A program made the position numbers and the translations under genes. A stretch of 64,000 bases of DNA from Stutzerimonas stutzeri (GTDB taxonomy: Bacteria > Pseudomonadota > Gammaproteobacteria > Pseudomonadales > Pseudomonadaceae), in NCBI RefSeq assembly GCF_024448955.1, contig NZ_JAMOIH010000003.1:124001-188000 (forward strand), given 5' to 3'. The stretch's first letter is position 1. Every line of letters begins with the position of its first letter. Positions 18,649 through 27,825 of the stretch are shown here, one piece after another. The notes beneath the pieces were generated by a model. It was not told where the DNA came from and did not search any database. It saw only the letters and a list, made by a program, of their open reading frames with translations.

Positions 18649-19443
18649 ATGAAACAGTATCTCGACCTGATGCGCCATGTGCGCGAGAACGGCACTTTCA
18701 AGAGCGATCGCACCGGCACCGGCACCTACAGCGTGTTCGGCTACCAGATGCGCTTCGACCTGGCCGACGGTTTCCCGCTGGTGACCACCAAGAAATGCCA
18801 CCTCAAATCCATCATTCATGAGCTGCTGTGGTTCCTGCAGGGCGATACCAACGTGCGCTATCTGCAGGAAAACGGCGTGCGCATCTGGGACGAATGGGCC
18901 GACGAGAATGGCGAACTCGGACCGGTCTACGGCTATCAGTGGCGTAACTGGCCGGCGCCCAATGGGGAGTCGGTCGACCAGATCGCCAAGCTGATCGAGA
19001 TGATCAAGAGCAATCCAGACTCCCGCCGCCTGATCGTTTCCGCCTGGAACCCGGCGCTGGTCGACCAGATGGCGCTGCCGCCGTGCCATGCGCTGTTCCA
19101 GTTCTACGTCGCCGACGGCAAGCTCAGCTGCCAGTTGTATCAGCGCTCGGCGGACATCTTCCTCGGCGTGCCCTTCAACATCGCCAGCTATGCGCTGCTG
19201 ACGCTGATGGTGGCGCAGGTCTGCGACTTGCAGCCGGGCGAGTTCATCTGGAGTGGTGGCGACTGCCATCTGTACGCCAATCATCTGGAACAGGCCGATT
19301 TGCAGCTGACCCGTGAGCCGCTGTCGCTGCCGACGATGAAGCTCAATCCCGAGGTCAAGGACCTGTTCGCCTTCCGTTTCGAGGATTTCGAGCTGGTCGG
19401 CTATGAAGCGCATCCGCACATCAAGGCGCCCGTGGCGGTTTGA
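18649..19443 (+). CDS. thyA: thymidylate synthase
   Basis: ThyA methylates dUMP to dTMP with methylenetetrahydrofolate. The 264-residue length is that of the E. coli enzyme. The catalytic cysteine lies in [12 protein letters not shown], the phosphate-binding arginines in SDRTGTGT and [12 protein letters not shown], and the C-terminus ends in PVAV as usual, with terminal Val/Ala-type closure. The start at 18649 ([11 protein letters not shown]) is conserved. It is 105 bases after lgt, separated by a strong hairpin. Confidence 0.98.
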   Translation: MKQYLDLMRHVRENGTFKSDRTGTGTYSVFGYQMRFDLADGFPLVTTKKCHLKSIIHELLWFLQGDTNVRYLQENGVRIWDEWADENGELGPVYGYQWRNWPAPNGESVDQIAKLIEMIKSNPDSRRLIVSAWNPALVDQMALPPCHALFQFYVADGKLSCQLYQRSADIFLGVPFNIASYALLTLMVAQVCDLQPGEFIWSGGDCHLYANHLEQADLQLTREPLSLPTMKLNPEVKDLFAFRFEDFELVGYEAHPHIKAPVAV

Positions 19444-19534
19444 TATCGGACTTTGGTCGGGTTCTTCCTGGGCGATAGCCTGACTGTCACATTTGCGCTA
19501 TAGACTCGACCGATTGTGTTTCGGGAGGTCGGGC

Positions 19535-20305
19535 ATGCGCAGGGTAGTGTTCAATCAGAAAGGCGGTGTTGGTAAGTCCAGCATTGCCTGCAATCTCGCG
19601 GCGGTGAGCGCGGCCGAGGGCTACCGCACCTTGCTGGTGGACCTCGATGCCCAAGCCAACTCCAGCCATTACCTCAGCGGATTGGCCGGGGGCGATCTGC
19701 CCACCGGCATCGCCGACTACTTCAAGCAGATACTGGCTGGCGGCGCGGCGGGCAAAAAGGCGCGGCCGCCGATCAGCGAGACCCGCTTCGATAATCTGCA
19801 TCTGGTCGGCGCCACCGCCGAGCTGGCGGATCTGCAACCGAAGCTCGAAGCCAAGCACAAGATCAACAAGCTACGAAAGCTGCTGGAAAGCCTCTCAGAA
19901 GAATACGAGCGGATCTATATCGATACGCCGCCGGCCCTCAATTTTTTTACGGTATCGGCATTGATCGCGGCGGACCGTTGCCTGATTCCGTTCGACTGCG
20001 ACAGCTTTTCTCGCCAGGCGCTGTACAGCCTGCTCGAGGAAATCGAGGATCTACAGGAAGACCACAACGAAGGGCTTGAAGTCGAGGGCATCGTGGTCAA
20101 TCAGTTTCAGCCGCGGGCGGCGTTGCCGCAGCAGATGATCGACGAGCTGCTGGCCGACGGTTTGCCGGTGCTGCCGGTGCATCTGATGAGTTCGGTGCGG
20201 ATGCGTGAGTCGCATCAGGTCTGCGTGCCGCTGATTCATTTCGATCCGCGGCACAAGCTGACCCAGCAGTTCGTCGCGCTGCACGCGCATCTGGAAGGTC
20301 ACTGA
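19535..20305 (+). CDS. orphan ParA-family ATPase
   Basis: The 256-residue product is a deviant-Walker ATPase. The N-terminal motif is [10 protein letters not shown], with the signature lysine before GGVGKS, followed by [12 protein letters not shown] and the YIDTPPAL switch. ParA-like proteins oscillate on DNA or membranes to place plasmids, chromosomes or protein clusters. No ParB, partition site or cargo gene is adjacent, so the cargo is unknown. GGGAGGT lies seven bases before the ATG at 19535. A TATAGACT -10-like box at about 19498 suggests its own promoter. The convergent ABC operon ends one base away. Confidence 0.85.
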   Translation: MRRVVFNQKGGVGKSSIACNLAAVSAAEGYRTLLVDLDAQANSSHYLSGLAGGDLPTGIADYFKQILAGGAAGKKARPPISETRFDNLHLVGATAELADLQPKLEAKHKINKLRKLLESLSEEYERIYIDTPPALNFFTVSALIAADRCLIPFDCDSFSRQALYSLLEEIEDLQEDHNEGLEVEGIVVNQFQPRAALPQQMIDELLADGLPVLPVHLMSSVRMRESHQVCVPLIHFDPRHKLTQQFVALHAHLEGH

Positions 20306-20306
20306 T

Positions 20307-21287
20307 TCACTCGTCGCGCGAACCTTCGATCTTGCGTCCCAGCCGGGAAGCGTAGAGCTCGCCAACGATGCCGCGGCGGAAGATCAGCACGCAGACCATG
20401 AAGATGATCCCGGTTACCAGCGTGACCGGAAGCTCCGAGGTCGCGAAATAGTTGCCCAGCGTAGTCACCAGCGCGGCGCCGAACACCGGACCGACCAGCG
20501 TGCCAATGCCGCCAAGCAGCGTCATCAGCACCACTTCGCCGGACATCTGCCAACTGACATCGGTGAGTGTGGCGAACTGGAACACCAGCGCCTTCAGCCC
20601 GCCGGCCAGCCCGGCCAGCGCCGCCGACATGACGAAGGCGCCGAGCTTGTAGCGGGACACCGAATAGCCGAGGGAAATGGCGCGGTTTTCGTTTTCACGA
20701 ATCGATTTGAGAATCATGCCGTAGGGCGAGTTGATGATTCGCCAGATCGCCAACAACCCGAGCAGAAACACCGTCAGCACGAAAAAGTACATGCTCAGCG
20801 GCTCTTTCAGGTCGATCAGCCCGAACAGGTGGCCGCGCGGAACGCCCTGGATGCCATCTTCGCCGTGGGTGAAGGGCGCCTGCAGACAAAAGAAGAAGAA
20901 CATCTGCGACAGCGCCAGCGTAATCATGGTCGAGTAGATGCCCTGCCTGCGGATCGCCAGAAAACCGATCACCAAGCCCAGAAACGCGGCGCCGACCACG
21001 CCGACCAGAATGCCCAGTTCAGGCGTCAGGCCCCATTCCTTGACCGCATGAGCGGTGAAATAGGCGGCACCGCCGAAGAACGCGGCATGGCCGAACGAGA
21101 GAATGCCGGTGTAGCCGAGCAGCAGATTGAACGCGCAGGCGAACAGCGCGAAGCACATCACCTTCATCAGGAACACGGGGTAGAAATACAGGGGCGCCAG
21201 TACCAGCGCGACGATGCCTAGGAGAATCAGGATCCTCTCGGCATTCCAATGCTTTCGCTTTGCTGCGGACGTTGCGGTCGCTTGCAT
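20307..21287 (-). CDS. branched-chain-type ABC transporter permease (LivM-like)
   Basis: This is the second permease subunit of the importer encoded by this five-gene operon. The roughly 326-residue product has about nine membrane helices and the LivM/LivH-type cytoplasmic loop (RENENRAISLGYS) that contacts the ATPases, plus GGIGTLVGPVFGA near the end. I choose the ATG at 21287, with AAGGG ten bases upstream and one base after the preceding stop. The ATG at 21296 would place that AAGGG directly against the start. It is the last gene of the operon and is convergent with the orphan parA. Confidence 0.85.
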   Translation of the reverse strand: MQATATSAAKRKHWNAERILILLGIVALVLAPLYFYPVFLMKVMCFALFACAFNLLLGYTGILSFGHAAFFGGAAYFTAHAVKEWGLTPELGILVGVVGAAFLGLVIGFLAIRRQGIYSTMITLALSQMFFFFCLQAPFTHGEDGIQGVPRGHLFGLIDLKEPLSMYFFVLTVFLLGLLAIWRIINSPYGMILKSIRENENRAISLGYSVSRYKLGAFVMSAALAGLAGGLKALVFQFATLTDVSWQMSGEVVLMTLLGGIGTLVGPVFGAALVTTLGNYFATSELPVTLVTGIIFMVCVLIFRRGIVGELYASRLGRKIEGSRDE

Positions 21288-21288
21288 A

Positions 21289-22176
21289 TCAGCCATCCCT
21301 TCCCATCAGGCCCGCAGGGCGCACGAGCAACACGATCGCCATGACCACGAAGATCACGATGTTGGACGCCTCGGGATAGAACACCTTCGTCAGCCCCTCG
21401 AGGATGCCGAGCATGTAGCCGGTGATGATCGCGCCGAGGATCGAGCCCATGCCGCCGACCACCACCACGGCGAACACTACGATGATGAGGTTCGAGCCCA
21501 TCAACGGGCTGACCTGGTAGATCGGCGCCGCGAGAATCCCGGCGAGCCCGGCCAGACCGGCGCCCAGTCCGTAGGTGAAGGTCAGCAGCAAGGGAACGTT
21601 GATGCCGAAGGTGCGCACCAGTGTCGGGTTCTCGGTCGCCGCACGCAGATAGGCGCCGAGTTTGGTCTTTTCGATCAGCAGCCAGGTACCCAGGCAGATC
21701 AGCAGCGACGCCAGCACGACCCAGGCGCGGTACTTGGGCAGGAACATGAAGCCGAGGTTGTAGCCGCCCGACAGCAGGCTCGGCACCGCGTAGGGCTGGC
21801 CGGATGAGCCGTAGTAGTAGCGGAACGCGCCCTCCAGCGCGAGCGCCAGGCCAAAGGTGAACAGCAGACCGTAGAGGTGATCGAGGTTGTACAGGCGCGA
21901 TAGCGCCAGCCGCTCGACCGCCGCGCCGATCAGGCCGACGATCAGTGGCGCCAGAATCAGCGCCGGCCAATAACCGATGCCCAGTACCGCCAGCAGCAGA
22001 TAACCGGCGAAGGCGCCCATCATGTACTGCGCGCCGTGGGCGAAGTTGATCACCTTGATCAGGCCGAAGATGATCGCCAGGCCAAGGCTGAGCATGGCGT
22101 AGAACGATCCGTTGATCAGGCCGATCAGCAATTGCCCGAGAAAGGCCTGAATGGGTACGCCGAAGATCTCGGTCAT
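21289..22176 (-). CDS. branched-chain-type ABC transporter permease (LivH-like)
   Basis: The first permease subunit has 295 residues and about eight helices. Family features are FAHGAQYMMGAF near residue 45, the ATPase-contact loop RAATENPTLVRTFGIN, and VVVGGMGSILGAIITG near the C-terminus. It pairs with the LivM-like protein to form the channel for the ligand delivered by the binding protein at the head of the operon. Its ATG overlaps the stop of the preceding ATPase gene (ATGA), so the two are translationally coupled. Confidence 0.9.
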   Translation of the reverse strand: MTEIFGVPIQAFLGQLLIGLINGSFYAMLSLGLAIIFGLIKVINFAHGAQYMMGAFAGYLLLAVLGIGYWPALILAPLIVGLIGAAVERLALSRLYNLDHLYGLLFTFGLALALEGAFRYYYGSSGQPYAVPSLLSGGYNLGFMFLPKYRAWVVLASLLICLGTWLLIEKTKLGAYLRAATENPTLVRTFGINVPLLLTFTYGLGAGLAGLAGILAAPIYQVSPLMGSNLIIVVFAVVVVGGMGSILGAIITGYMLGILEGLTKVFYPEASNIVIFVVMAIVLLVRPAGLMGRDG

Positions 22177-22886
22177 CAGACCCCCAGGGTTTCGTTGAGT
22201 ATCGTCATGCGATCGGGTAGCTCGCTGACATGGAAGTTGTCGACGATCTTTCCATGATCGACGAGATAGAAGCGGTCGGCGACCTTGCTGGCGAAACGGA
22301 AGTTCTGTTCCACCAGCAGGATGGTCATGCCGCGCTGCTTGAGGGTCAGCAGGACGTCGCCGATGCGCTGGACGATCACCGGTGCCAAGCCTTCGGTGGG
22401 TTCGTCGAGCAGCAGCAGTTTGGTTCCGGTACGCAGGATTCGCGCGATGGCCAGCATCTGCTGTTCACCACCCGAAAGCTTGGTCCCGGCGCTATGGCGG
22501 CGTTCCTTGAGATTGGGGAACAGCTCGTAGATTTCGCCGACGCTCATGCCGCCCTGGGCGATGATTGGCGGCAGGGTGAGATTTTCCTCGACCGTCAGGG
22601 TGGCAAAGATGCCGCGTTCTTCCGGCACGAAGCCCATCCCGGTATGAGCGGTTCGGTGCAGCGGCACGCGCATCATGTCTCGGCCATCGAACTGAATCGT
22701 TCCGGTCCGTTTGCGGATGATGCCCATAATCGAACGCAGCGCCGTAGTCTTGCCGACACCGTTGCGGCCAAGCAGCGTCACGGTCTCGCCCTGATGCACG
22801 TCCAGGTCGATGCCGTGCAGGGCATGGCTTTCGCCATACCAGGCGTTCAGTTCGCGAACGCTCAGCAGTGGGGTCGCCTCACTCAT
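22176..22886 (-). CDS. branched-chain-type ABC transporter ATPase (LivF-like)
   Basis: The 236-residue ATPase has Walker A GRNGVGKTT, the signature LSGGEQQMLAIARIL, Walker B LLLLDEPTEGL and the switch histidine in the LVEQNF region (LivF proteins often carry Gln/Asn there). It energises import together with the LivG-like subunit. It overlaps LivG by eight bases and LivH by one codon position, which keeps subunit ratios tight. The N-terminal LNAWYGESHALHG is typical of LivF. Confidence 0.93.
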   Translation of the reverse strand: MSEATPLLSVRELNAWYGESHALHGIDLDVHQGETVTLLGRNGVGKTTALRSIMGIIRKRTGTIQFDGRDMMRVPLHRTAHTGMGFVPEERGIFATLTVEENLTLPPIIAQGGMSVGEIYELFPNLKERRHSAGTKLSGGEQQMLAIARILRTGTKLLLLDEPTEGLAPVIVQRIGDVLLTLKQRGMTILLVEQNFRFASKVADRFYLVDHGKIVDNFHVSELPDRMTILNETLGV

Positions 22887-23691
22887 CTTCCGTCCCCATA
22901 TAGGCTTCGCGGACGCGCGGGTCTTGGCTCACGCTGCGGTAATCGCCCGAGGTGAGGATTTCCCCGCGCTGCAAGACGGTGACCTGATCGCAGAGGTCGG
23001 CGACGACTTTCAAGTTGTGTTCGACCATTAGCACGGCGCGGTCGCGGGCGACCTCACGGATCAGGTCGGACACTGTATGCACGTCTTCGTGGCCCATGCC
23101 GGCCATGGGTTCGTCGAGCAGCAGCACCTTTGGCTCCAGCGCCAGGGTCGTGGCGATTTCCAGCACGCGCTTGCGCCCGTAGGAAAGATCCGCGGCGGGT
23201 CTGTTGCATGCATCCTGCAGGCCGACAGACTCGATCAGCGCCATGGCGCGCTCGTTCAGCCGGTTCAACGAGCGCAGCGGCAACCAGAACTGAGTGGCCA
23301 GTCCGCCGGGCCGTTGCAGCGCCACGCGGACGTTCTCCAGTACGCTCAGATGTGGAAACACCGCGGATATCTGAAAAGATCGCACCAGTCCCATACGGGC
23401 CACCTTGGCCGGGTCGGTGCGAGTGATGTCCTGGTCGAGCAACCTGATGCTGCCGCTCGATGGTTGCAGAAACTTGGTCAACAGATTGAATACCGTCGTC
23501 TTGCCCGCGCCGTTGGGGCCGATCAACGCATGGACCCGGGCGTGATGGACGTCCAGATCGACGTTGTTCACCGCCACGAACCCACCGAAATCGCGGCGCA
23601 ATCCACGCGCCGACAGCACGACGCGCGGTTGGCCGTCAGTGCGCGGGGAAGCCACGGCTTCCCCGGGTGCGTTGCCCATGCTGGCCGCCAT
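22879..23691 (-). CDS. branched-chain-type ABC transporter ATPase (LivG-like)
   Basis: The 270-residue ATPase has Walker A GPNGAGKTTVFNLL, the signature LSYGRKRVLEIATTL (Tyr in place of the usual second Gly, common in this subfamily), Walker B VLLLDEPMAGM and the switch His in MVEHNLKVV. An extra 25 residues precede the domain (MAASMGNAPGEAVASPR), which may be a real extension or mean a later start. It starts two bases after the binding-protein stop. Confidence 0.92.
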   Translation of the reverse strand: MAASMGNAPGEAVASPRTDGQPRVVLSARGLRRDFGGFVAVNNVDLDVHHARVHALIGPNGAGKTTVFNLLTKFLQPSSGSIRLLDQDITRTDPAKVARMGLVRSFQISAVFPHLSVLENVRVALQRPGGLATQFWLPLRSLNRLNERAMALIESVGLQDACNRPAADLSYGRKRVLEIATTLALEPKVLLLDEPMAGMGHEDVHTVSDLIREVARDRAVLMVEHNLKVVADLCDQVTVLQRGEILTSGDYRSVSQDPRVREAYMGTEDE

Positions 23692-23693
23692 GC

Positions 23694-24902
23694 TTATTGC
23701 TTGACCAGGTCGCAGCCACTCTCGGCTGGTTTGATGTATGCCTCGTCGCCCGGCACCGTGGCGAGGACCTTGTAGTAATCCCAGGGCTCCTTGCTTTCGT
23801 CCGGCTTCTTCACCTCCATCAAATAGACGTCGCTGATCAGACGTCCGTTGGCACCGACCTTGGCATCGCGGGCGAAGAGGTCGTTAACCGGCATCTCGTG
23901 CATGGCCTTGGCGACCGCTTCGGTCTCATCGGTGCCGACCTTGTCGATCGCCTTGAGGTACTGCAGCACGCCCGAGTAAGTGCCGGCGTGGACCATGTTC
24001 GGCATGCGGCCGGTGCGTTCGAAGAAGCGTTTGCCGAATTCGCGGGACTGGTCGTCACGATCCCAGTAGAAGCTCTCGGTAAGTGTCAGGCCTTGCGCCG
24101 CTGCAAGACCGAGCCCGTGCACTTCGGAGAGGGTGAAGAGCAGCGCCGCCAGACGCTGGCCGCTGGCAACGATGCCGAATTCCGCTGCCTGTTTGATCGC
24201 GTTGGCGGTATCCATGCCCGCGTTGGCCAGGCCGATGACTTCGGCGCCGGATGACTGCGCTTGCAGCAGGAACGACGAGTAATCGTTGGTCGCCAGTGGA
24301 TGGCGCACCGCGCCCTTGATCTCGCCGCCCTTGGCTTTGACGAATGCGCTGGTCTGCTCTTCCAGCGAGTAGCCGAAGGCATAGTCGGCGGTGAGGAAGT
24401 ACCAGCTATCGCCGCCCTGGGATACCAGCGCGCCACCGGTGCCGACCGCCAGCGCGTGGGTATCGTAGGCCCAGTGGAAGCCGTAGGGCGAGCACTGCTT
24501 GCCGGTCAGTTCGGCGGTGGCGGCGCCCGTCACCAGGTTGATCTTCTTCTTTTCCTTGGAAATGCCTTGCACTGCGAGTGCGACGGAGGAGGTGGTCAGC
24601 TCCATGATGGAATCGACCTGTTCGCGGTCGTACCACTGGCGGGAAATGTTCGAGGCGATGTCGGGTTTGTTCTGATGATCGGCGGTGACGATCTCGATGG
24701 GGGCGCCTTGCACCGTTCCGCCGAAATCCTCGGCCGCCATCTTCGCCGCCTCGTAGGACCATTTGCCGCCGAAGTCGGCATAGACGCCGGATTGGTCGTT
24801 GAGGATGCCGATTTTAACCTTGCCATCGGATATCTCCGCTGCCGACGCGGGAATCACCGCCGCTGCGCTCAGTGCTGCCGTTGCAATTGCCAGAAGCTTC
24901 AT
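23694..24902 (-). CDS. ABC transporter periplasmic binding protein (LivK-like)
   Basis: The 402-residue product has a signal peptide (MKLLAIATAALSAAAVIPASA) and a type I periplasmic-binding fold of the Leu/Ile/Val family (VKIGILNDQSGVYADFGG, then SSVALAVQGISKEKKK). It delivers the ligand to the LivH/LivM channel. The ligand is not evident; relatives bind branched-chain amino acids, amides, aromatic acids or urea. AAGGAGA lies seven bases before the ATG. It heads the five-gene operon and its promoter must lie in the 867-base gap upstream. Confidence 0.88.
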   Translation of the reverse strand: MKLLAIATAALSAAAVIPASAAEISDGKVKIGILNDQSGVYADFGGKWSYEAAKMAAEDFGGTVQGAPIEIVTADHQNKPDIASNISRQWYDREQVDSIMELTTSSVALAVQGISKEKKKINLVTGAATAELTGKQCSPYGFHWAYDTHALAVGTGGALVSQGGDSWYFLTADYAFGYSLEEQTSAFVKAKGGEIKGAVRHPLATNDYSSFLLQAQSSGAEVIGLANAGMDTANAIKQAAEFGIVASGQRLAALLFTLSEVHGLGLAAAQGLTLTESFYWDRDDQSREFGKRFFERTGRMPNMVHAGTYSGVLQYLKAIDKVGTDETEAVAKAMHEMPVNDLFARDAKVGANGRLISDVYLMEVKKPDESKEPWDYYKVLATVPGDEAYIKPAESGCDLVKQ

Positions 24903-25305
24903 CGCCTATCTCCTTGCAGGGTTGACCGCTTACCGGCGGCCCGTGTGGGCTGCCAAGACTGGACGGTTCGGTAAGTCAGGTGGTGACAGTCGGGACTGCC
25001 GATCAACACGACGATCGGACGCCGATGGGCGCCGCAGTGACGGGCGCGATCCATGGGGCGTGTCGATGACAAAATTGTTGGGGTTGCGGCGGGAATAGCG
25101 CCGGAAGTAGTGACCTGCCACCGTGCCTGGCTGGCACGGCGAGGTCGATGGGGTAGGGTCACTCGGTCCGACATATGACTCTTCTTGTTTTTATTGTTTA
25201 GAACTAAACGTAGCAGGGGAACGACCAGACGCAACTGGCCGCGGCGAATGAATGGGCTGGGTAAGGCCACCTCATTCAACGCAACACGCGAGGTTGACGC
25301 TTGCG
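24903..25305. other. gene-free region upstream of the ABC importer operon
   Basis: No convincing coding sequence, RNA gene or terminator is visible in these 403 bases. The AT-rich stretch near 25172-25210 (TTTTTATTGTTTAG) is the best place for the operon promoter. The region leads directly into the nested-repeat element. Confidence 0.5.
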
Positions 25306-25575
25306 TTAGGGTCTGTTCCCGTTTCGTCGCGGCCGCGACGGAGCCCGTTTTTGCGCGAGACAAGGCACGAGTTGCGCAGTTTGGTTGCTCCAAATAAGCG
25401 ACGAGAAACGCCGTATCGCGCAAAAACGGGCCCGTCCCTTCGGGTTGCGCGGCAAATGACGCTATGCGGCGTTGCGGGACTTGCCAAGGGAGCGACCATT
25501 ACCTGCGTCCCGCGCCTTGCCTGGCGTCATTTGGCGCAGCAACGCGGCTCGCAGCGAAATGGGAACAGACCCTAA
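25306..25575. repeat. 270-bp nested inverted-repeat element, MITE-like
   Basis: The ends are perfect 15-bp inverted repeats (TTAGGGTCTGTTCCC at 25306-25320, its complement at 25561-25575), extended to 22 of 25 matches. Inside are a perfect 16-bp inverted repeat (GCCCGTTTTTGCGCGA, 25343-25358 with 25416-25431), a 10-bp one (CAAATGACGC, 25453-25462 with 25524-25533) and nested in that GCGGGAC/GTCCCGC (25474, 25507). Such a structure folds into a cloverleaf-like arrangement of hairpins. It has no open reading frame worth calling, so it would have to be moved in trans. No clear target-site duplication is visible. Confidence 0.72.
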
Positions 25576-25768
25576 GGTTCGGTGAATTAAAATAAACAGG
25601 CGCAACGCTGACGTTATGCCGTCAGCTCATCCGTTTCGCGACACTTCGCCTCGCTTCAGAGCCGATTCGAACCGCGCCGAGCACGGCCGAAGCTCGACGC
25701 TGGTCGGCTGTGCTTTTTTCAAAAGCCGGCTGCCGCTATGCTGGCCACCATTCAAGCAGGAGCGATTG

Positions 25769-26674
25769 ATGAGCAAGGTCAGTGTGCTGGTAGTGGACGA
25801 CGCGCCCTTCATCCGGGATTTGGTGAAGAAAGGCCTGCGCAGCCAGTTTCCGGGTATCCGCATCGAGGAAGCGGTGAATGGTCGCAAGGCCCAGCAGATG
25901 CTCGATCGCGACCGCTTCGATTTGATTCTCTGCGACTGGGAAATGCCCGAGATGTCCGGGCTCGAATTGCTCACCTGGTGTCGCGCCCACGAGAAGCTGA
26001 GCACCACGCCATTCATCATGGTCACCAGCCGTGGCGACAAGGAGAACGTCGTCCAGGCGATCCAGTCCGGCGTATCCGATTTCATCGGCAAGCCCTTTTC
26101 CAACGAACAGTTGACCACCAAGGTCCGCAAGGCGCTGGGCCGCGCAGGCAAGCTCGATGCGCTGGCTGCCAGCACGCCGGTCAGGCCCACCGCCACCGGT
26201 ATGGCCAACGACTCGCTGGCCGCGCTTACCGGCGGCAAGGCCGAGGTGATCAAGCCTGCATCCGCGGCAGTCAGTTCGCCGGCATTCGCCGCGCCGTTGA
26301 TCCAGCCGAGCGCGGCCAAACCTTCGGCGTCGAACAGTGGGCGCGGTCAAGGCCAGTTGCGTCTGGCATCCGGGACGCTCGCCTGCGTCATCAAGGCATT
26401 GAGCCTCAAGGAGGGTTTGCTGGTCATCAAGCGTAGCGAGAATCTGCCGCAGGTGCTGGAAAGCGCTGTGCTCGACCTGGAACAGGGGGAGGGCGGCGAG
26501 GTGGCGCGATTGAATGGCTATCTGCACGCCGTTGCGGCGCTGGAGCCGAAACCCGACACCGAGTGGCTACAGTTGACCTTCCGTTTCGTCGATCGCGACC
26601 CACAGAAGCTCGATTACCTGTCGCGGCTGATTGCCCGCGGTACCGCGCAGCGACATTTCGTACCGGGCGCCTGA
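25769..26674 (+). CDS. CheY-type response regulator with unassigned C-terminal domain
   Basis: The 301-residue product begins with a receiver domain (about 1-125): acidic pair VVDDAP, phospho-acceptor Asp in LILCDWEMPEMSG, Thr/Ser in MVTSRGD, and Lys in IGKPFSNE. A Pro/Ala/Ser-rich linker follows (about 135-200). The last 100 residues (from LRLASGTLACVIKALS) form a compact domain with a C-terminal FRFVDRDPQKLDYLSRLI helix that resembles PilZ-like ends but lacks the RxxxR/DxSxxG motif. No kinase is adjacent. CAGGAG precedes the ATG at 25769. Output is unknown. Confidence 0.8.
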   Translation: MSKVSVLVVDDAPFIRDLVKKGLRSQFPGIRIEEAVNGRKAQQMLDRDRFDLILCDWEMPEMSGLELLTWCRAHEKLSTTPFIMVTSRGDKENVVQAIQSGVSDFIGKPFSNEQLTTKVRKALGRAGKLDALAASTPVRPTATGMANDSLAALTGGKAEVIKPASAAVSSPAFAAPLIQPSAAKPSASNSGRGQGQLRLASGTLACVIKALSLKEGLLVIKRSENLPQVLESAVLDLEQGEGGEVARLNGYLHAVAALEPKPDTEWLQLTFRFVDRDPQKLDYLSRLIARGTAQRHFVPGA

Positions 26675-26814
26675 GCCGGCGCAGCGGCGGCTCTTTGGAA
26701 ACCGCTCGTCCGGAAACAATCGCGTTCATTGGAACGATTTCACAGCCCGACGGTCGGTGGCTCGCGCATGCCCCGTTGCGCTGCTAGTCTGCAGCGCTCT
26801 GAATACATAACCCT

Positions 26815-27726
26815 ATGAAGTTTGCCGTTATGTTGGGGCGCATCCTTTTCTGTCTCGTGTCGTGCTGGCTGGCATCGCCCGCATCGGCGCTGACCATCTA
26901 CAAATACACAGACGCCAACGGCGTGGTCACCTACAGCGACCAGGCCGCTCCCGGCGCGCGCGTGTTCACCTTCAACGACCGCATGGTCGAGACGCTCGAT
27001 AATCAGGTGAAGCTGGAAACGCGCAAGCATGCCGCCGGGGAAACCTTGCTGGTGCGCAATGATCTCTTCGCGCCGGTGGATATCGAGCTCCAGCTTACCG
27101 GTGTGCAGAACGCCGTCGGCGTGCCGGATGAACCGATTCGCTGGGTGCTGCCGCCACGCAGCCAGATCCGTCTGGCGACCCTGGCGCCGCTCGACCCTTC
27201 AAAACCGCTGAAATACACCCCCAAACTGCGCCATGCGCTGGGCGATCCGCGCCTGCTACCCAAACCCTATCGTTATCCGCTGCCCTGGCGCGGCGGTCCG
27301 TTCCGCCTGACTCAGGGCGCCAATGGTAAATACAGCCACTTCACGCCCAAGGGGCGCTACGCCGCAGACATCGCCATGCCCGAAGGCACGCCGATCATTG
27401 CGGCGCGTGGCGGCATGGTGGTGAAGATCGAGAACAGCCAGAGCGGGCGCGGTAACAATCCCGCGGGCAACTTCGTGCGGATCATGCATGACGACGGCAC
27501 CATGGGCGTCTACCTGCATCTGATGAAGGGTTCGGTGAGCGTCCGGGAAGGCCAGCGGATCGATACCGGAACGCTCATCGCTCGCTCCGGCAATACCGGC
27601 AATAGCACTGGCCCGCATCTGCACTTCGTGGTGCAGCGCAATGTTGGCCTGGCGGTCGAATCGATTCCCTTCGACTTCTCCCAGCCGGTCAACAGCCTGC
27701 CGAATTTTGCGGTGGGAGGGGAATAA
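26815..27726 (+). CDS. exported M23 endopeptidase with DUF4124 domain
   Basis: The 303-residue product has a signal peptide (LGRILFCLVSCWLASPASA). A DUF4124-type domain (IYKYTDANGVVTYSDQ) follows, then a linker, and from about residue 160 a LytM/M23 metallopeptidase domain. Zinc ligands are in HFTPKGRYAADIAMP (His and Asp) and GPHLHF (HxH). Such enzymes cut peptide cross-links in peptidoglycan or act as activators. The ATG at 26815 begins the signal peptide. The key residues are all present, so it should be active. It is monocistronic. Confidence 0.9.
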   Translation: MKFAVMLGRILFCLVSCWLASPASALTIYKYTDANGVVTYSDQAAPGARVFTFNDRMVETLDNQVKLETRKHAAGETLLVRNDLFAPVDIELQLTGVQNAVGVPDEPIRWVLPPRSQIRLATLAPLDPSKPLKYTPKLRHALGDPRLLPKPYRYPLPWRGGPFRLTQGANGKYSHFTPKGRYAADIAMPEGTPIIAARGGMVVKIENSQSGRGNNPAGNFVRIMHDDGTMGVYLHLMKGSVSVREGQRIDTGTLIARSGNTGNSTGPHLHFVVQRNVGLAVESIPFDFSQPVNSLPNFAVGGE

Positions 27727-27825
27727 AAGCAGCTGGACGCTTCGAGCCAAACGCTTCAAGTAACGGCCGAAACTCCGGCCGGCGTTTCGGCACTGCCCCC
27801 TAACTCACTTGCAGTTTGCAGCCGC

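Noticed and set aside
19483-19500. PHO-box-like CTGTCAC before the orphan parA
   Set aside because: Only one half-site matches; the second half at the required spacing does not fit.
25252-25575. open frame running through the nested-repeat element
   Set aside because: Its translation is Arg/Thr-rich without motifs and the DNA structure explains the conservation better.
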